Assembly (NCBI GenBank): GCA_900554545.1
Contig: USHW01000005.1
Location: 1-64,000, forward strand
Source: an uncultured Prevotella sp.
GTDB taxonomy: Bacteria; Bacteroidota; Bacteroidia; Bacteroidales; Bacteroidaceae
Direction of reading: 5' to 3'
DNA length: 64,000 nt
Position numbers and translations under genes: made by a program. Below the pieces are notes generated by a model. The model saw only the letters and a program-made list of their open reading frames with translations, made no database searches and was not told the origin of the DNA. Every line of letters begins with the position of its first letter. Position 1 is the first letter of the stretch. Of the stretch, positions 19,700 through 28,700 are shown piece after piece.

Positions 19700-19731
19700 T
19701 TTGCCTCCATTTATTTTTTTCATTACATTTG
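19700..19731 (+). promoter_or_regulatory. Consensus Bacteroidetes promoter for the malic enzyme gene
   Basis: TTTG at 19700-19703, a 20-bp spacer, then TACATTTG at 19724-19731 match the -33/-7 consensus. Transcription would start near 19738, giving a leader of about 195 nt before the malic enzyme ATG at 19933. Confidence 0.65.
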
Positions 19732-19747
19732 CAAAGACTTTTCAATT

Positions 19748-19810
19748 ATGGTTGTAATAAAAAGAAAGGTAAAAAGACGAAGTCAACATCAAGCAAGTGC
19801 CCGCAAGTAA
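19748..19810 (+). other. Possible leader reading frame 1 (20 codons)
   Basis: ATG to TAA within the malic enzyme leader, about 10 nt after the predicted transcript start. It encodes a very basic peptide beginning MVVIKRKVKRR. No homologue is known to me. It could be chance, a leader peptide or a tiny gene. Confidence 0.25.
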
Positions 19811-19814
19811 GAAA

Positions 19815-19925
19815 ATGAAAGATTGTAGGGCAAAATTCCGCCACAAGCACAAATCGTGCCAGGCTGTACAGAGACGGCTGTACAAAGCACCAGACTTCAC
19901 GCGTATTGAAAACGAGAACAAATAA
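19815..19925 (+). other. Possible leader reading frame 2 (36 codons)
   Basis: It starts 4 nt after the stop of the first tiny frame and ends 7 nt before the malic enzyme ATG. The product is basic and contains two Cys (MKDCRAKFRHKHKSCQ at its start). The tight end-to-end arrangement with the malic enzyme start suggests translational coupling, but chance cannot be excluded. Confidence 0.25.
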
Positions 19926-19932
19926 CATAATC

Positions 19933-22227
19933 ATGGTAAACATTACAAAAGAAGCCGCACTTGAATACCACAGCAGCGGCAAACCCGGAAAAATAGAAGT
20001 AAAACCGACAAAGCCCTACAGTACGCAGACCGACCTTAGCCTTGCCTACTCGCCGGGCGTGGCGTTTCCATGCCTTGAAATCCAAAAGACTCCCGACGAC
20101 GTGTACAAGTACACGGACAAGGGCAACCTCGTAGCCGTAATCAGCAACGGAACAGCCGTGCTGGGACTCGGAGACATCGGCGCGATGAGCGGAAAGCCCG
20201 TCATGGAGGGCAAGGGCCTGCTGTTCAAAATCTACGGCGGCATAGACGTGTTCGACATCGAGGTGGCCGAGAAGGACCCTGAGAAGTTCTGCGAGGCTGT
20301 AGAACGCATCGCACCGACATTCGGCGGCATCAACCTTGAAGACATCAAGGCGCCCGAATGCTTCTACATAGAGGAAAGGCTGAAGCGTACACTCGACATA
20401 CCGGTGATGCACGACGACCAGCACGGCACGGCCATCATATCGGCCGCCGGACTGAAAAACGCCCTCGAAGTAGCAGGAAAAGACATATCGAAGGTAAAAA
20501 TCGTTGTAAACGGAGCCGGAGCGGCGGCCATCTCGTGTACAAAACTGTACATCGCGCTCGGCGCGAATAAAGAGAACATCGTCATGCTCGACTCGAAAGG
20601 TGTCATCACCAGCGACCGCGAGAACCTGACGGAACAGAAAAAGATGTTCGCCACCGACCGGCGCGACATTCACACGCTGGAAGAAGCCGTAAAGGGCGCC
20701 GACGTATTCGTGGGCCTGTCAAAGGGCAACGTGCTCACACAGGACATGGTACGCTCGATGGCCGACAAGCCAATCGTGTTCGCACTGGCCAACCCCGTGC
20801 CCGAAATATCATACGAGGACGCTATGGAGAGCCGCCCCGACGTGCTTATGAGCACCGGCCGTTCCGACTATCCAAACCAAATCAACAACGTCATAGGCTT
20901 CCCCTACATCTTCCGCGGCGCGCTTGACGTACACGCCACAGCCATAAACGAGGAGATGAAAATGGCTGCCGTACACGCCATCGCAGACCTGGCAAAGCAG
21001 CCGGTGCCCGATGTAGTGAACGACGTGTACCAGGTAAACAAGCTTACCTTCGGCCCATCATACTTCATACCGAAACCGGTAGACCCGCGCCTCATCACCG
21101 AAGTGTCGGCAGCCGTTGCAAAGGCGGCCATCGAAAGCGGAGTGGCGCGCACCACGATAACCGACTGGGACGAATACAAGAACCGCCTGCGCGAAATGCT
21201 CGGACAGGAAACCAAGCTGACCCAGAAGCTGTACGACACGGCACGCAAGCATCCGCAGCGCGTTGTGTTCGCCGAAGGAATACACCCCACGATGCTAAAG
21301 GCGGCGGTGCAGGCCAAGAACGAAGGCATCTGCCACCCCATCCTGCTGGGCAACGACGAACGAATAGCAAAGCTCGCCAAGGAACTCGACCTAAGCCTTG
21401 ACGGCATAGAGATAGTGAACCTGCGCCACGACCGCGAGAATGACCGCCGCGAACGCTACGCACGCATACTGGCCGAAAAGCGCAAGCGCCAGGGCTACAC
21501 CTTCCAGGAAGCCAACGACAAGATGTTCGAGCGCAACTACTTCGGCATGATGATGGTCGAGACAGGCGACGCCGACGCGTTCATAACGGGCCTTTACACA
21601 AAATATTCAAACACCATAAAGGTGGCGAAGGAGGTAATCGGAATACAGCCCGAATACAAGCACTTCGGCACGATGCACATAATAAACTCGAAAAAGGGAG
21701 TGCTCTATCTGGCCGACACGCTGATTAACCGGTTGCCAAACAAAGACGTGCTCGTTGACATTGCGCGCCTCTCGGCCAACACAGTGCGCTTCTTCAACGA
21801 CGAGCCGCACATCGCAATGATAAGCTACTCCAACTTCGGAACCGACGAATTTGGCAACCCGGCTGAAGTTCACGCCGCCGTAGAGGAGATGCAGCAGCGC
21901 TACCCCGACCTCGCTATAGACGGCGAGATGCAGGTGAACTTCGCCCTGAACAGCAGGTTGCGCGACGCAAAATACCCCTTCACAAGGCTGAAAGGCAAAG
22001 ACGTCAACACGCTCGTATTCCCCAACCTGTCGAGCGCGAACAGCTCGTACAAGCTGCTACAGGCACTCAACCCGGGCGCCGAAATAATCGGCCCCATCCA
22101 GATGGGACTGAACAAGCCCGTCCACTTCACCGACTTCGAGTGCTCCGTGCGCGATGTTGTCAACATCACAGCCGTTGCCGTAATCGACGCATACGTGCAG
22201 AAAATCATGGAGAACCTAAGCAAATAA
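19933..22227 (+). CDS. maeB: NADP-dependent malic enzyme with phosphotransacetylase-like domain
   Basis: 764 residues from ATG 19933; a TTG nine codons upstream is unlikely. Residues 1-400 are malic enzyme: DLSLAYSPGVAFPCLEI, GDIGAMSGKPVMEGKG, PVMHDDQHGTAIISAAGL (substrate and metal site) and VVNGAGAAAISC (dinucleotide fold). Residues about 430-764 are a PTA-like domain (VVFAEGIHPTMLKAA, GEMQVNFALN, NTLVFPNLSSANSSYKLL), which in this family is mainly regulatory (acetyl-CoA responsive). It converts malate to pyruvate and CO2 and supplies NADPH. The length matches the fused MaeB type. It has its own promoter and a strong terminator. Confidence 0.93.
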   Translation: MVNITKEAALEYHSSGKPGKIEVKPTKPYSTQTDLSLAYSPGVAFPCLEIQKTPDDVYKYTDKGNLVAVISNGTAVLGLGDIGAMSGKPVMEGKGLLFKIYGGIDVFDIEVAEKDPEKFCEAVERIAPTFGGINLEDIKAPECFYIEERLKRTLDIPVMHDDQHGTAIISAAGLKNALEVAGKDISKVKIVVNGAGAAAISCTKLYIALGANKENIVMLDSKGVITSDRENLTEQKKMFATDRRDIHTLEEAVKGADVFVGLSKGNVLTQDMVRSMADKPIVFALANPVPEISYEDAMESRPDVLMSTGRSDYPNQINNVIGFPYIFRGALDVHATAINEEMKMAAVHAIADLAKQPVPDVVNDVYQVNKLTFGPSYFIPKPVDPRLITEVSAAVAKAAIESGVARTTITDWDEYKNRLREMLGQETKLTQKLYDTARKHPQRVVFAEGIHPTMLKAAVQAKNEGICHPILLGNDERIAKLAKELDLSLDGIEIVNLRHDRENDRRERYARILAEKRKRQGYTFQEANDKMFERNYFGMMMVETGDADAFITGLYTKYSNTIKVAKEVIGIQPEYKHFGTMHIINSKKGVLYLADTLINRLPNKDVLVDIARLSANTVRFFNDEPHIAMISYSNFGTDEFGNPAEVHAAVEEMQQRYPDLAIDGEMQVNFALNSRLRDAKYPFTRLKGKDVNTLVFPNLSSANSSYKLLQALNPGAEIIGPIQMGLNKPVHFTDFECSVRDVVNITAVAVIDAYVQKIMENLSK

Positions 22228-22254
22228 ATACGCCGCAAACGGCGCATAAACAAG

Positions 22255-22294
22255 AGAAACGGACTTGCCGCAGCGGCAAGTCCGTTTCTTTTTT
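22255..22294 (+). terminator. Rho-independent terminator of maeB
   Basis: A 16-bp perfect stem (AGAAACGGACTTGCCG with its complement, 22255-22270 / 22274-22289), a 3-nt loop and a run of T. It begins 27 nt after the maeB stop. Confidence 0.92.
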
Positions 22295-22320
22295 CACCAA
22301 CACGGCAAACGCCACAATAT

Positions 22321-22404
22321 AAAAGACGGCAAACGACGCGGCAAAACGTGACCTTTTACCATGCGAAACATGGCCTTTCGGGCTGCAAAAGGCCACGTCT
22401 TGCA
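22321..22404. repeat. Dispersed palindromic repeat, copy 2
   Basis: AAAAGACGGCAAACG, then CGTGACCTTTTACC, ATGGCCTTTCGGGCTGCAA and AAGGCCACGTCTTGCA, alternating the same words on both strands as in the other copies. It sits in the gap between maeB and the DUF4252 locus. Confidence 0.55.
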
Positions 22405-22466
22405 ACGCATACAGATACCGGCCTACAAATAAACGCACTTATATAATAAAAAAAATCCGTTTTTGA

Positions 22467-22493
22467 TGTAACAAAACTGCCGCAAGTTACGTC
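22467..22493 (+). promoter_or_regulatory. ECF sigma factor-type promoter
   Basis: TGTAAC at 22467-22472, a 17-bp spacer and CGTC at 22490-22493 fit the ECF pattern (AAC-containing -35, CGTC-like -10) and not the housekeeping TAnnTTTG type. Transcription would start about 25 nt before the first DUF4252 gene. It is a candidate autoregulated promoter for the sigma factor encoded downstream. Confidence 0.5.
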
Positions 22494-22525
22494 TGCATAA
22501 TAAAGGACATAAAAAAACGGAAGCA

Positions 22526-22993
22526 ATGAAAAGAATATTTGCACTAATCATGTTTACGGCGGCGTTGTGCCTGGCGGGCACGGCCAAGACAAGCAACGAG
22601 GTGATACGCGACATACGGACTAACAACAAGGCGTTAACCATCAGGTTCAACAAACTGATGATGGCTCTGCTGCCCGACCTGAAAGACGAAGCATTCGGCG
22701 AGGCTATGGGGCACATAAGCAGCGGCACAATAGTGACGGTTGAGGACGGAGGCGAGAAAGCAAGGCGGTCGTTCCTCGAAAGCGTAAGCGAGCTTGACAC
22801 ATGCAAATACCAGCCTTTTGTAAGCGTCAACGATGAAGACTGCGAAACTGTGCAGATATTTGGCAGGATGAAGAAAGGATACATAAGGGAAGTGCTCGTG
22901 GTAGTGGCAAGCGATGACGACTGCGCCCTGATACGGCTGAAGGGCAAGCTGACGCAGGAGGACATACGGGAAATAATAGCGCAGAATGATTGA
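22526..22993 (+). CDS. DUF4252-like exported protein
   Basis: 155 residues with a signal peptide ending GTAKT near residue 22. The mature protein has the DUF4252 layout: FNKLMMALLPDLKDE, a middle acidic part, then VFGRMKKGYIREVLVVVAS and LIRLKGKLTQEDIREII at the C-terminus. The function is unknown. The family typically sits next to ECF sigma factors in Bacteroidetes, as here. It is the first gene behind the ECF-type promoter and a paralogue of the genes at 23028 and 24724 (compare the C-terminal LxGKLT/ILxQDI pattern). Confidence 0.82.
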   Translation: MKRIFALIMFTAALCLAGTAKTSNEVIRDIRTNNKALTIRFNKLMMALLPDLKDEAFGEAMGHISSGTIVTVEDGGEKARRSFLESVSELDTCKYQPFVSVNDEDCETVQIFGRMKKGYIREVLVVVASDDDCALIRLKGKLTQEDIREIIAQND

Positions 22994-23027
22994 AAACACA
23001 TTATAAACAACGAAAAAATCAAAGACA

Positions 23028-23507
23028 ATGAAAAAGATTTTGGCATTTATCGTGATGGCGGCATTCTGCCTCACGGGTACGGCGAAGACCGCCGATGAAG
23101 TAATCAAAGAAATAGAGAAGGCCACCGGCGCACAGGTGATACGTTTCAACCAGGAGATGATTGCCATGCAGATGGGCGAGAAAAAAACGGGTATTAAAGA
23201 CGTTGACGAAATGCTGAAACTTATCGACAACGGCAGCGTGTTGATAATAGACAATACAGACAAAGCCAAGACCGACATATTCAATAGCAAGACAGAAGAG
23301 CTTGACGGCACCTTTTACGAGTCAATAGCAACCGTATTCGACAACGACGACCGGGTAAAGGTGCTCGGACACATGGAAGGTGAAACGATAAAGGAAATTG
23401 TTGTGGCCGTGACAGATGGTGAAGACTGCGTAATGGTGCACTTAACTGGAAGCATACCCAAAGACAAAATAGGTCAGTTAATCAACGACAAGACAATTAG
23501 TTTTTAA
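23028..23507 (+). CDS. DUF4252-like exported protein, second copy
   Basis: 159 residues with a signal peptide ending GTAKT. It shares with the gene 34 bp upstream the start KTADEVIKEIEKATGAQVIR, a central ATVFDNDDRVKVLGHMEG and the end VMVHLTGSIPKDKIGQLI. Probable tandem duplication followed by divergence. Expected in the periplasm or outer membrane; no lipobox Cys. Co-transcribed with its paralogue. Confidence 0.82.
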   Translation: MKKILAFIVMAAFCLTGTAKTADEVIKEIEKATGAQVIRFNQEMIAMQMGEKKTGIKDVDEMLKLIDNGSVLIIDNTDKAKTDIFNSKTEELDGTFYESIATVFDNDDRVKVLGHMEGETIKEIVVAVTDGEDCVMVHLTGSIPKDKIGQLINDKTISF

Positions 23508-23514
23508 GGGTTTA

Positions 23515-23706
23515 CTGTTATGGGGTTATGGGGTTGTGAGGTTATACGGTTGTATGGTTGTGAGGTTGTGCGGTAATATGAAAGCCATAAGCCGAGCAAT
23601 ATAAACTCATATAACATTAGCCCATAAAATAATGACCCGATAACCCAATATCCCGCACACCCCACAACCGCATAACCCATAACCGTAAAACCGTATAACC
23701 CCACAA
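23515..23706. repeat. Long imperfect inverted repeat of GGTTRTG-type units
   Basis: The left half (about 23515-23578) is a degenerate tandem of GGTTATGGG / GGTTGTGAG units. The right half (about 23636-23706) holds the complementary ATAACCC / ACAACC units, so the RNA could fold into a long imperfect hairpin. It fills the gap between the second DUF4252 gene and the sigma factor gene and may partly uncouple their expression. Confidence 0.5.
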
Positions 23707-23709
23707 ACA

Positions 23710-24228
23710 ATGACAGGCGAAGAGTTCAAACAACGGTTCATGCCATACAGCGGCAAGCTGTATGCCGTGGCTCTGAGCCTGACGTGCAATGAGCAGGAGG
23801 CCGAAGACGCTGTGCAGGACGCATACCTTAGGCTGTGGACACGGCGTGACAGCCTGCCCAGCATGGAGAACGCCGAAGCCTACTGCGTAACGCTGACAAG
23901 GCACATCTGCCACGACAGGCTGAGGAGCAGGCACGCCACGCTTGACGTTGACCGCCCCGAGACAATGCGGCAGGCCGCACACGCCGACATGGAAAAAGAG
24001 GTTGAGACAAAAGACCATGCCGAAATAATGCGCCGGTGCATAGCACGCCTGCCGGAACAGCAACGCCTCTTGATAACCATGCGCGACGTCAACAACCTCG
24101 ACTACGATGAGATTGAACAGGCCACAGGACTTGGCATGACAAACATCCGCGTGACGCTTAGCAGGGCAAGAAAGACATTACGTGAACAATTTAACAACAT
24201 AAGGAATTATGGCGACAAAGGATATTGA
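23710..24228 (+). CDS. ECF-type RNA polymerase sigma factor
   Basis: 172 residues. Region 2 spans about residues 10-75 (LYAVALSLTCNEQEAEDAVQ, DAYLRLWTRRDSLPSM). Region 4 spans about 115-165 (LPEQQRLLITMRDVNNLDYD, EIEQATGLGMTNIRVTLSRA). This is the standard short sigma-70 ECF architecture. Its last 20 bp overlap the next gene, which encodes a membrane protein with the properties of an anti-sigma factor, so the two are translationally coupled. The likely target includes the TGTAAC/CGTC promoter at 22467. Confidence 0.92.
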   Translation: MTGEEFKQRFMPYSGKLYAVALSLTCNEQEAEDAVQDAYLRLWTRRDSLPSMENAEAYCVTLTRHICHDRLRSRHATLDVDRPETMRQAAHADMEKEVETKDHAEIMRRCIARLPEQQRLLITMRDVNNLDYDEIEQATGLGMTNIRVTLSRARKTLREQFNNIRNYGDKGY

Positions 24229-24727
24229 AAAACTTTTGGAACGGTATTACGACGGACTGACATCCGAAGAGGAGGAGGCACGCATAGCCGGGTTCTTCAG
24301 GGATGGCGACGTACCCGACAGCCTGAAAGCCGAACAAGACTTCTTCATGACCCTGCACGGCTGCAAGACCACACCGCTTGCCGAACGGCTTGACCACAAG
24401 CTCGGCACGCAGATTGACGCATGGAGCAAAAAAGCTGACAGCATAGGCCGGCATACCACACGGCGCATAACGATGAAACTGCGCCATGCCTGCGGAATAG
24501 CGGCCAGCATACTCGTTGTGGCTTCGTTCGGCGCATACCTGCACAACCGCACAAGCATAACGCCTGAAGAACAGGCCGCACTGGCACAGGCGCAAATGGC
24601 GATAGTAAAGTTCTCGGCCACGCTTAACAAAGGTCTTGACCAAATGGCATACGCGCAGCAAAAAACTGAAGACCTGAACAGAAAAATAAACAAATGTATG
24701 GAACTCTCTAAAAACGGTGAACAATGA
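24209..24727 (+). CDS. Membrane protein, putative anti-sigma factor
   Basis: 172 residues. A cytoplasmic acidic N-terminal part (MATKDIEKLLERYYDGLTSE) of about 90 residues is followed by a single membrane span at about 93-111 (CGIAASILVVASFGAY) and a short outer part with a coiled-coil-like stretch (EEQAALAQAQMAIVKFSATL). There is no FecR or zinc-binding motif. Position and overlap with the sigma gene make an anti-sigma role likely; the sequence alone does not prove it. The stop overlaps the next ATG (ATGA). Confidence 0.75.
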   Translation: MATKDIEKLLERYYDGLTSEEEEARIAGFFRDGDVPDSLKAEQDFFMTLHGCKTTPLAERLDHKLGTQIDAWSKKADSIGRHTTRRITMKLRHACGIAASILVVASFGAYLHNRTSITPEEQAALAQAQMAIVKFSATLNKGLDQMAYAQQKTEDLNRKINKCMELSKNGEQ

Positions 24728-25179
24728 AAAAGTTATTATCAATACTGGCCGCGGCCATACTTTTCACGGCAAACCTTGCCGCACAGGAAACGTTTACCAA
24801 GAAATTCGGCAACGTAAAGGGCATAACATCTGTCTATGTCTCGAAAGCACTTCTCAGCATGATGCCCGACATGAAAAGCAACGGGATGGACTTCTCGGCC
24901 GTGGCCTCGAAGTTGGACAACATCCAGATACTCAACTCCGAGACAAAATCAGCCGCCAACACCCTGAAAAAAGAATGCCGGCAGATAATCGCCAAGGAAA
25001 ATTACACAAAACTGATGGACGTCAACGGTGAAGGCGAAAGCACCGGCATATACATGAAAGAATTTCCGGGCGGCAAGAAACAGTACATACTGCTTAACAC
25101 TGACAGCGAAGAGACAAGCGCCATAGTTCTCACTGGAAAACTGACATTGCAGGACATTAAGAATGTAATGAACAAATAA
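24724..25179 (+). CDS. DUF4252 exported protein
   Basis: 151 residues with a signal peptide ending NLAAQ. It is the clearest DUF4252 member of the three: VYVSKALLSMMPDMKSNGMD, then the C-terminal IVLTGKLTLQDIKNVM. It overlaps the putative anti-sigma gene by 4 bp, so sigma, anti-sigma and DUF4252 form one translational unit. The biochemical role is unknown. In this arrangement the product may be the sensed or secreted output of the sigma system. Confidence 0.88.
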   Translation: MKKLLSILAAAILFTANLAAQETFTKKFGNVKGITSVYVSKALLSMMPDMKSNGMDFSAVASKLDNIQILNSETKSAANTLKKECRQIIAKENYTKLMDVNGEGESTGIYMKEFPGGKKQYILLNTDSEETSAIVLTGKLTLQDIKNVMNK

Positions 25180-25210
25180 GACGCCATAATAGATAACTTG
25201 TAAAAAATCA

Positions 25211-25261
25211 AAGCGCATTCCGCAACGCCGACTAAACCGACGCTACGGAATGCGCTTTTTA
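25211..25261 (+). terminator. Terminator of the ECF/DUF4252 operon
   Basis: AAGCGCATTCCG at 25211-25222 pairs with CGGAATGCGCTT at 25246-25257, enclosing a second small stem, and is followed by a T-run. It separates the operon from the CRISPR locus. Confidence 0.85.
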
Positions 25262-25396
25262 ATATCCCTTCCGCCATACCCTGTTTTAGAATTCAGTTGA
25301 CTAAAAAACAGTCTGACACCATTCGCCGTCAGGCACATCATTGGGGAAATGCTGCTTTTAATACTTGGCAGGCTTTATTCTATGCCATTAAAAGCG

Positions 25397-25696
25397 GTTG
25401 TTTATACCTTACAAAATAAAGGCTCTCACAACAGAGCGTGGAATATGTGGACGAAGTAAAGGGTTGTTTATACCTTACAAAATAAAGGCTCTCACAACAG
25501 GTGTAAGTAACAAAACACAAGCTGTTAGGTTGTTTATACCTTACAAAATAAAGGCTCTCACAACTGTCGTTGGCGAAATACGGATATACGAGCCGTTGTT
25601 TATACCTTACAAAATAAAGGCTCTCACAACCTCGTAATGTATGGAATGAACAGCACATTAGTTGTTTATACCTTACAAAATAAAGGCTCTCACAAC
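25397..25696 (-). CRISPR. Type VI-B CRISPR array, 5 identical 36-bp repeats, 4 spacers of 30 bp
   Basis: Repeats at 25397-25432, 25463-25498, 25529-25564, 25595-25630 and 25661-25696 are identical. All four spacers are exactly 30 bp and differ from each other. Read on the minus strand, the repeat starts GTTGTGAGAGCCTTTATTTT and ends TAAACAAC: complementary GTTG/CAAC ends and an internal CCTT/AAGG match around a U-rich loop, as in Cas13b direct repeats. That orientation is the same as cas13b, whose stop lies only 14 bp away, so the array has no room for a classical leader. In type VI-B the mature crRNA is spacer 5', repeat 3'. No degenerate end repeat was seen on either side. Confidence 0.97.
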
Positions 25697-25710
25697 CTAT
25701 TTACAAATTC

Positions 25711-28700
25711 TTAAATATCTATTCTTAAACCAGTTTTCTTCCTCATACTTTCCAATAAGTTACAAAAATGCCCGTATGTCTCTTTGGCAAATGAGACGTC
25801 ATTGAGACTTCCTTTGAAATGTTCGCTGACAACATATTTAACGCACTCATATTTATAGTCACCGTGCATGAACATATTGCGCGCATTTATGAAAAAAGTC
25901 AAATCGTCTCCGTTGAAGACATTGTACTTGTCATTGTATGATTTTATCACATCGTCATTAAAACTCAGATGGCTTTTACCGTCTAAACTCAAATGCAAGT
26001 CCTCCGTAATGCCCCGCTCTACTTCACGGCACAACTTCACCATATTCAACCTGTATTTTTCAAATTCTTCCTCTTCTTTTAAATAATCAGAGTAGTCCAT
26101 TTCCACACTTTTAGAGTAAACCTTATGAAACGCCTTTATTAAGCTGTTAAACTTAAAGTCGGTTCCAAGTCGGCACACCTTGCCGTAATCCTTTATTTTT
26201 ATACCTGTGGCCGTTAACTTTATATTATCAAAGTTCTTGACGAAATTTACAGGAGCATCGAATATTCCGTTCAAGTTCTCAAGTCCTATTTTCTTTGACA
26301 TGACGACCTCTGACAATGCTTTCTTGAAAATGTCTTTGGCCATCAATAACAGCAATATGTCCTGAACCTGGTACATTCGGATGGCCGACTCGTTATTGCA
26401 AACGGCATGGTATCTCTTCCGCATCAAGTGTTCTTCCTTACTCATCGGCATGTTTGCTTCAGAGACATCTATTTTCGCAGGCTTTATGCTGGCTAAGGCT
26501 TTTTTTCTTTCATCCAAGTCAAGAGGTTTGCCCTCTTCCAAGATGTCGTATCGGCGTTTTTCGCCATAAAAGCCTTGAAATTCGCCTTTTTCTATTTCCT
26601 TATAATACATAAATATAAGATAGGCGGCATTTATCGCAGGTTTGACATCATTACGGGCATTCCTGATATTGATGTTCAACGCGCTTTTTTCCAGACAGCT
26701 TTTTATCGAACCCGTGAAAATGCCACGAGGCAGGAACTTCGGCTTTACGTCTTTTCCTGCTTCTTCACCGCTTCCTTCCCTTTGCAGGCGGCGGAGAATG
26801 TGGCATGGGGTGTTCAGCTTGTTCTTGGTTATCTTTTTAGCTACGTCCTCAAAGTATTTTCTACGTTCACCGAGATAAGCTACATAAAAATCGCGCAACG
26901 AGCTACAATGGCTCACATCTATTCTGTACAAGAACGGGTGACGGTGATTGCCCGTCGTCAACATAGCCCGGCTAAACACGTCGGCAAGAATATCACGTTT
27001 GAAGTAAGCCAACGACACTTGCAAAGCCTGGAAGTTGGCCCCGGTTATTTTGTCACTGCCCTTCGTGGCCGGTTGCAAGCGAACCATGTCGTGTGCAAGC
27101 AAGTCGGCCATTCTGCCTGACTTCAACACAACACGTCCTTTCTTACCGTATGCCGCAACCTTTTTCTCTTCAAGCCGCTTTACCTCGTCAAGTTTTGTCT
27201 GCGTCCATATTATTTCCTTGTCGATATGCCGTGCCATCAATGCACCTTTGTCCCTATCATTCTTTTCATCGGCCTTTTTCTCGACATCTTCTATCAGCTC
27301 CCTGATGCTCTTATAGTCTTTCAAAAGCTTTCCGTTTTTTTCACGGAGATAAGCGTAAAACAGCATTGCAGGCAGTTCATATATGCTAAGCCAGTAATCA
27401 GGCTCCGGGCTTTCTACGCCTTTCCCGTTGACAACAGGAAGACAGTCATTGCCGCATATTTTTATGCCGATGTTATTATTGTTTATGACAAAATGCGGCG
27501 TTGCCCTCAACACATGCGGTCGGAAAGAGTCCGGCAGCATGTAGTCAGGCTCATTGGAGTCTTTTATCTCCACACCATACTTTTGTGCAATGGCATCAGA
27601 AGAAGCGTCATTTACTGACTTGTAAAATCCGCAAAGCCTGTCAGACAGGTATCTTTCCTTGTCAGTTCCGTCAATTAGCCTCTTAATGTAACCTTTGTAC
27701 ACATAATTGCCAACGTAAGTGTAAAACCTGAAATCCTTGAACTCGTCGCTTTGTGATATGAACTCCAATGCCAAGGGGACAAATCTGTCCTGATAACGTA
27801 TGCGCGACCGCAAGTCGTCCTCGCCATCGGATGCAAGGTATTTGTACAAACAGTCTACAGACAGTGTCTCGCTAAGCTCTTTCGGAATTTTCGTCAGTTC
27901 GTTTAACATATCAAGTCCCAAAGAGGCTCTGTCGAGTTTGTCACTCTTCAACCTGTCAACCGGTTTGATGTTTGAAAAAGCCAGGAATGCTTCCAATGTC
28001 AGCCTATAACGTTTTTCATCACTACGCTTGAAACCTTCTAACTGCTTCAAGAAAAGAAAGCCGTATTTGCGATTGAGAAACATGGACGCTATGAAAATCA
28101 CACCCTTCTCCGTGACCTCGCCATTGTCTGACAGTCTGTAATAAAAGCCGTCCTTCTCTGTCCTTACCACGACCTTTTTATTTACAGCCTTGCACCGGCG
28201 TAAGTGTGCCACTTCATCTTCGTCCGCCATAAACCGCAGCTTCAAAAGGTTTACCGCGCTGTCGTATATGCAGTCAAGGGCATTTAGTAGTCCGATACAG
28301 TAATCTTTTCCACCAAGTGTACATTCAATTTTTATTTCCCTTATATTCAAATCTTTGTGACTGTAATGCGTATATTTGTTCCGCAGGCTGTCAACGGCAG
28401 TGAAAAATGCAGTCAAGACTGACTTATAAAACATTTTCATGTCATTCAGGTTTCTGTCGCCTTTATCCAGGCTGAAACGGCCTTCCAACGCTTTAATCCA
28501 AGGAAAATAAAACTCTACAACATTCTCAATGTTGGCATAGGTATTTTTATCGCCAAACAATTCGTTTATGTCATTAACTTCATTGCCGTCTTTGCCAAAG
28601 CCGGAGGTTGCCCCCAGCTTCATTTTATCGGCCAACAGTTTTATGGTATTAAGAAAATTATCCCTGGCCATATTAAAGTAGGCACCGTATATATATCTAT

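Noticed and set aside
25380..25658. Reading frames on both strands of about 80-92 codons with a repeated peptide (SLYFVRYKQ-like)
   Set aside because: They are the CRISPR repeats and spacers translated; the 66-bp period is a multiple of three, which keeps the frame open.
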